12,830 nt of DNA from JBBSWB01 sp038046465 (GTDB lineage: Archaea > Nanobdellota > Nanobdellia > Woesearchaeales > GW2011-AR9): contig JBBSWB010000079.1 in assembly GCA_038046465.1 (NCBI GenBank), forward strand, positions 1 through 12,830. The letters are read 5' to 3'. Position 1 is the first letter of the stretch. Every line of letters starts with the position of its first letter. Below the pieces are notes generated by a model. It ran no database searches and was not told the DNA's origin. It worked only from the letters and a program-made list of their open reading frames with translations. A program made the translations under genes and the position numbers. Below, in pieces: positions 12,631-12,830 of this stretch.

Positions 12631-12743
12631 TTAGTTCTATTTTTGGACTTACAAGAAATGCAGTAGAGAGGAGCTTAAAACAAGAATATTTCTTAACTAC
12701 TCGCCAAAGCTAATTACAAAAACGAGCAAAATCACTCACTTTT
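12614..12743. repeat. Direct repeat AATCACTCACTTTT, two copies
   Basis: The 14-mer occurs at 12614-12627 and again at 12730-12743, 116 bp apart. The first copy forms the 3' arm of the terminator-like hairpin; the second has no matching 5' arm nearby. Confidence 0.6.
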
Positions 12744-12830
12744 CGAATTGTGCCAAACATCAGAAAGACTTATATAATAGGCTTAGTAGAAAGTCATCTT
12801 GAAAATTACTCTTAGGTTGTAGGCTATTAG

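Larger units (their letters stand above)
12552..12830. other. Non-coding right end of the window
   Basis: About 280 bp without a convincing gene. It holds the hairpin and direct repeats listed separately, and a TATA-like box TTATATAATA at 12770-12779 on the plus strand. No ATG or GTG frame of use follows that box inside the window; a transcript would begin about 12800 and run off the edge, so it may serve an RNA gene or a leadered gene just outside. Confidence 0.5.

Overview
The window looks like chromosomal DNA from an AT-rich archaeon, most likely a small-genome DPANN lineage (Woesearchaeota/Pacearchaeota-like; inference from protein style, not a database match). Support: almost every gene has a TATA-like box centred about 24-29 bp upstream of its ATG, as expected for leaderless archaeal transcripts; the signal peptidase is of the archaeal/ER type with a catalytic His; there is a double Lrp/AsnC regulator; and a tRNA gene carries an intron-like insertion.

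Layout. Positions 1-61 hold the right end of an IS200/IS605 (IS1341-type) element with the probable last codons of tnpB, abutting a small winged-helix-like gene (50-334, minus). Next are signal peptidase I (418-1083, minus) and, divergent from it, an ArmA/RmtB/FmrO-type 16S rRNA methyltransferase (1145-1927, plus). A minus-strand block follows: an RsbU/SpoIIE-type PP2C phosphatase (1996-2766), a 624-aa protein with two nucleotidyltransferase-like domains, the first apparently dead (2879-4753), and a small membrane protein (4899-5300). The plus strand then carries a metallophosphoesterase (5395-6297), an unknown protein (6356-6907), an unknown protein A (7005-7694) and a small lipoprotein (7717-8094).

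The right half has two different RelE-type toxin-antitoxin modules (8229-8716 plus; 10873-11344 minus). The first sits behind five tandem 10-bp repeats. Between the modules lie a tRNA-Gly(CCC) gene interrupted in its T-loop by 30 nt (8802-8902), a protein with a weak diadenylate-cyclase-like pattern (8913-9758, minus) and a divergent double Lrp/AsnC regulator (9866-10867). The window ends with a DUF5658-like membrane protein (11422-11745, minus), protein B (11874-12551, plus), which is a divergent paralogue of protein A, and about 280 bp of non-coding DNA with repeats and an orphan TATA box.

How they fit together. Most genes are single units with their own promoters; real operons are only the two toxin-antitoxin pairs and probably protein A with the lipoprotein. 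No single pathway links them. The points most worth pursuing are the T-loop tRNA intron, the Arm-type rRNA methyltransferase in an archaeal setting, the possible cyclase-like protein with its divergent Lrp regulator, the A/B paralogue family, and the 10-bp repeat array.
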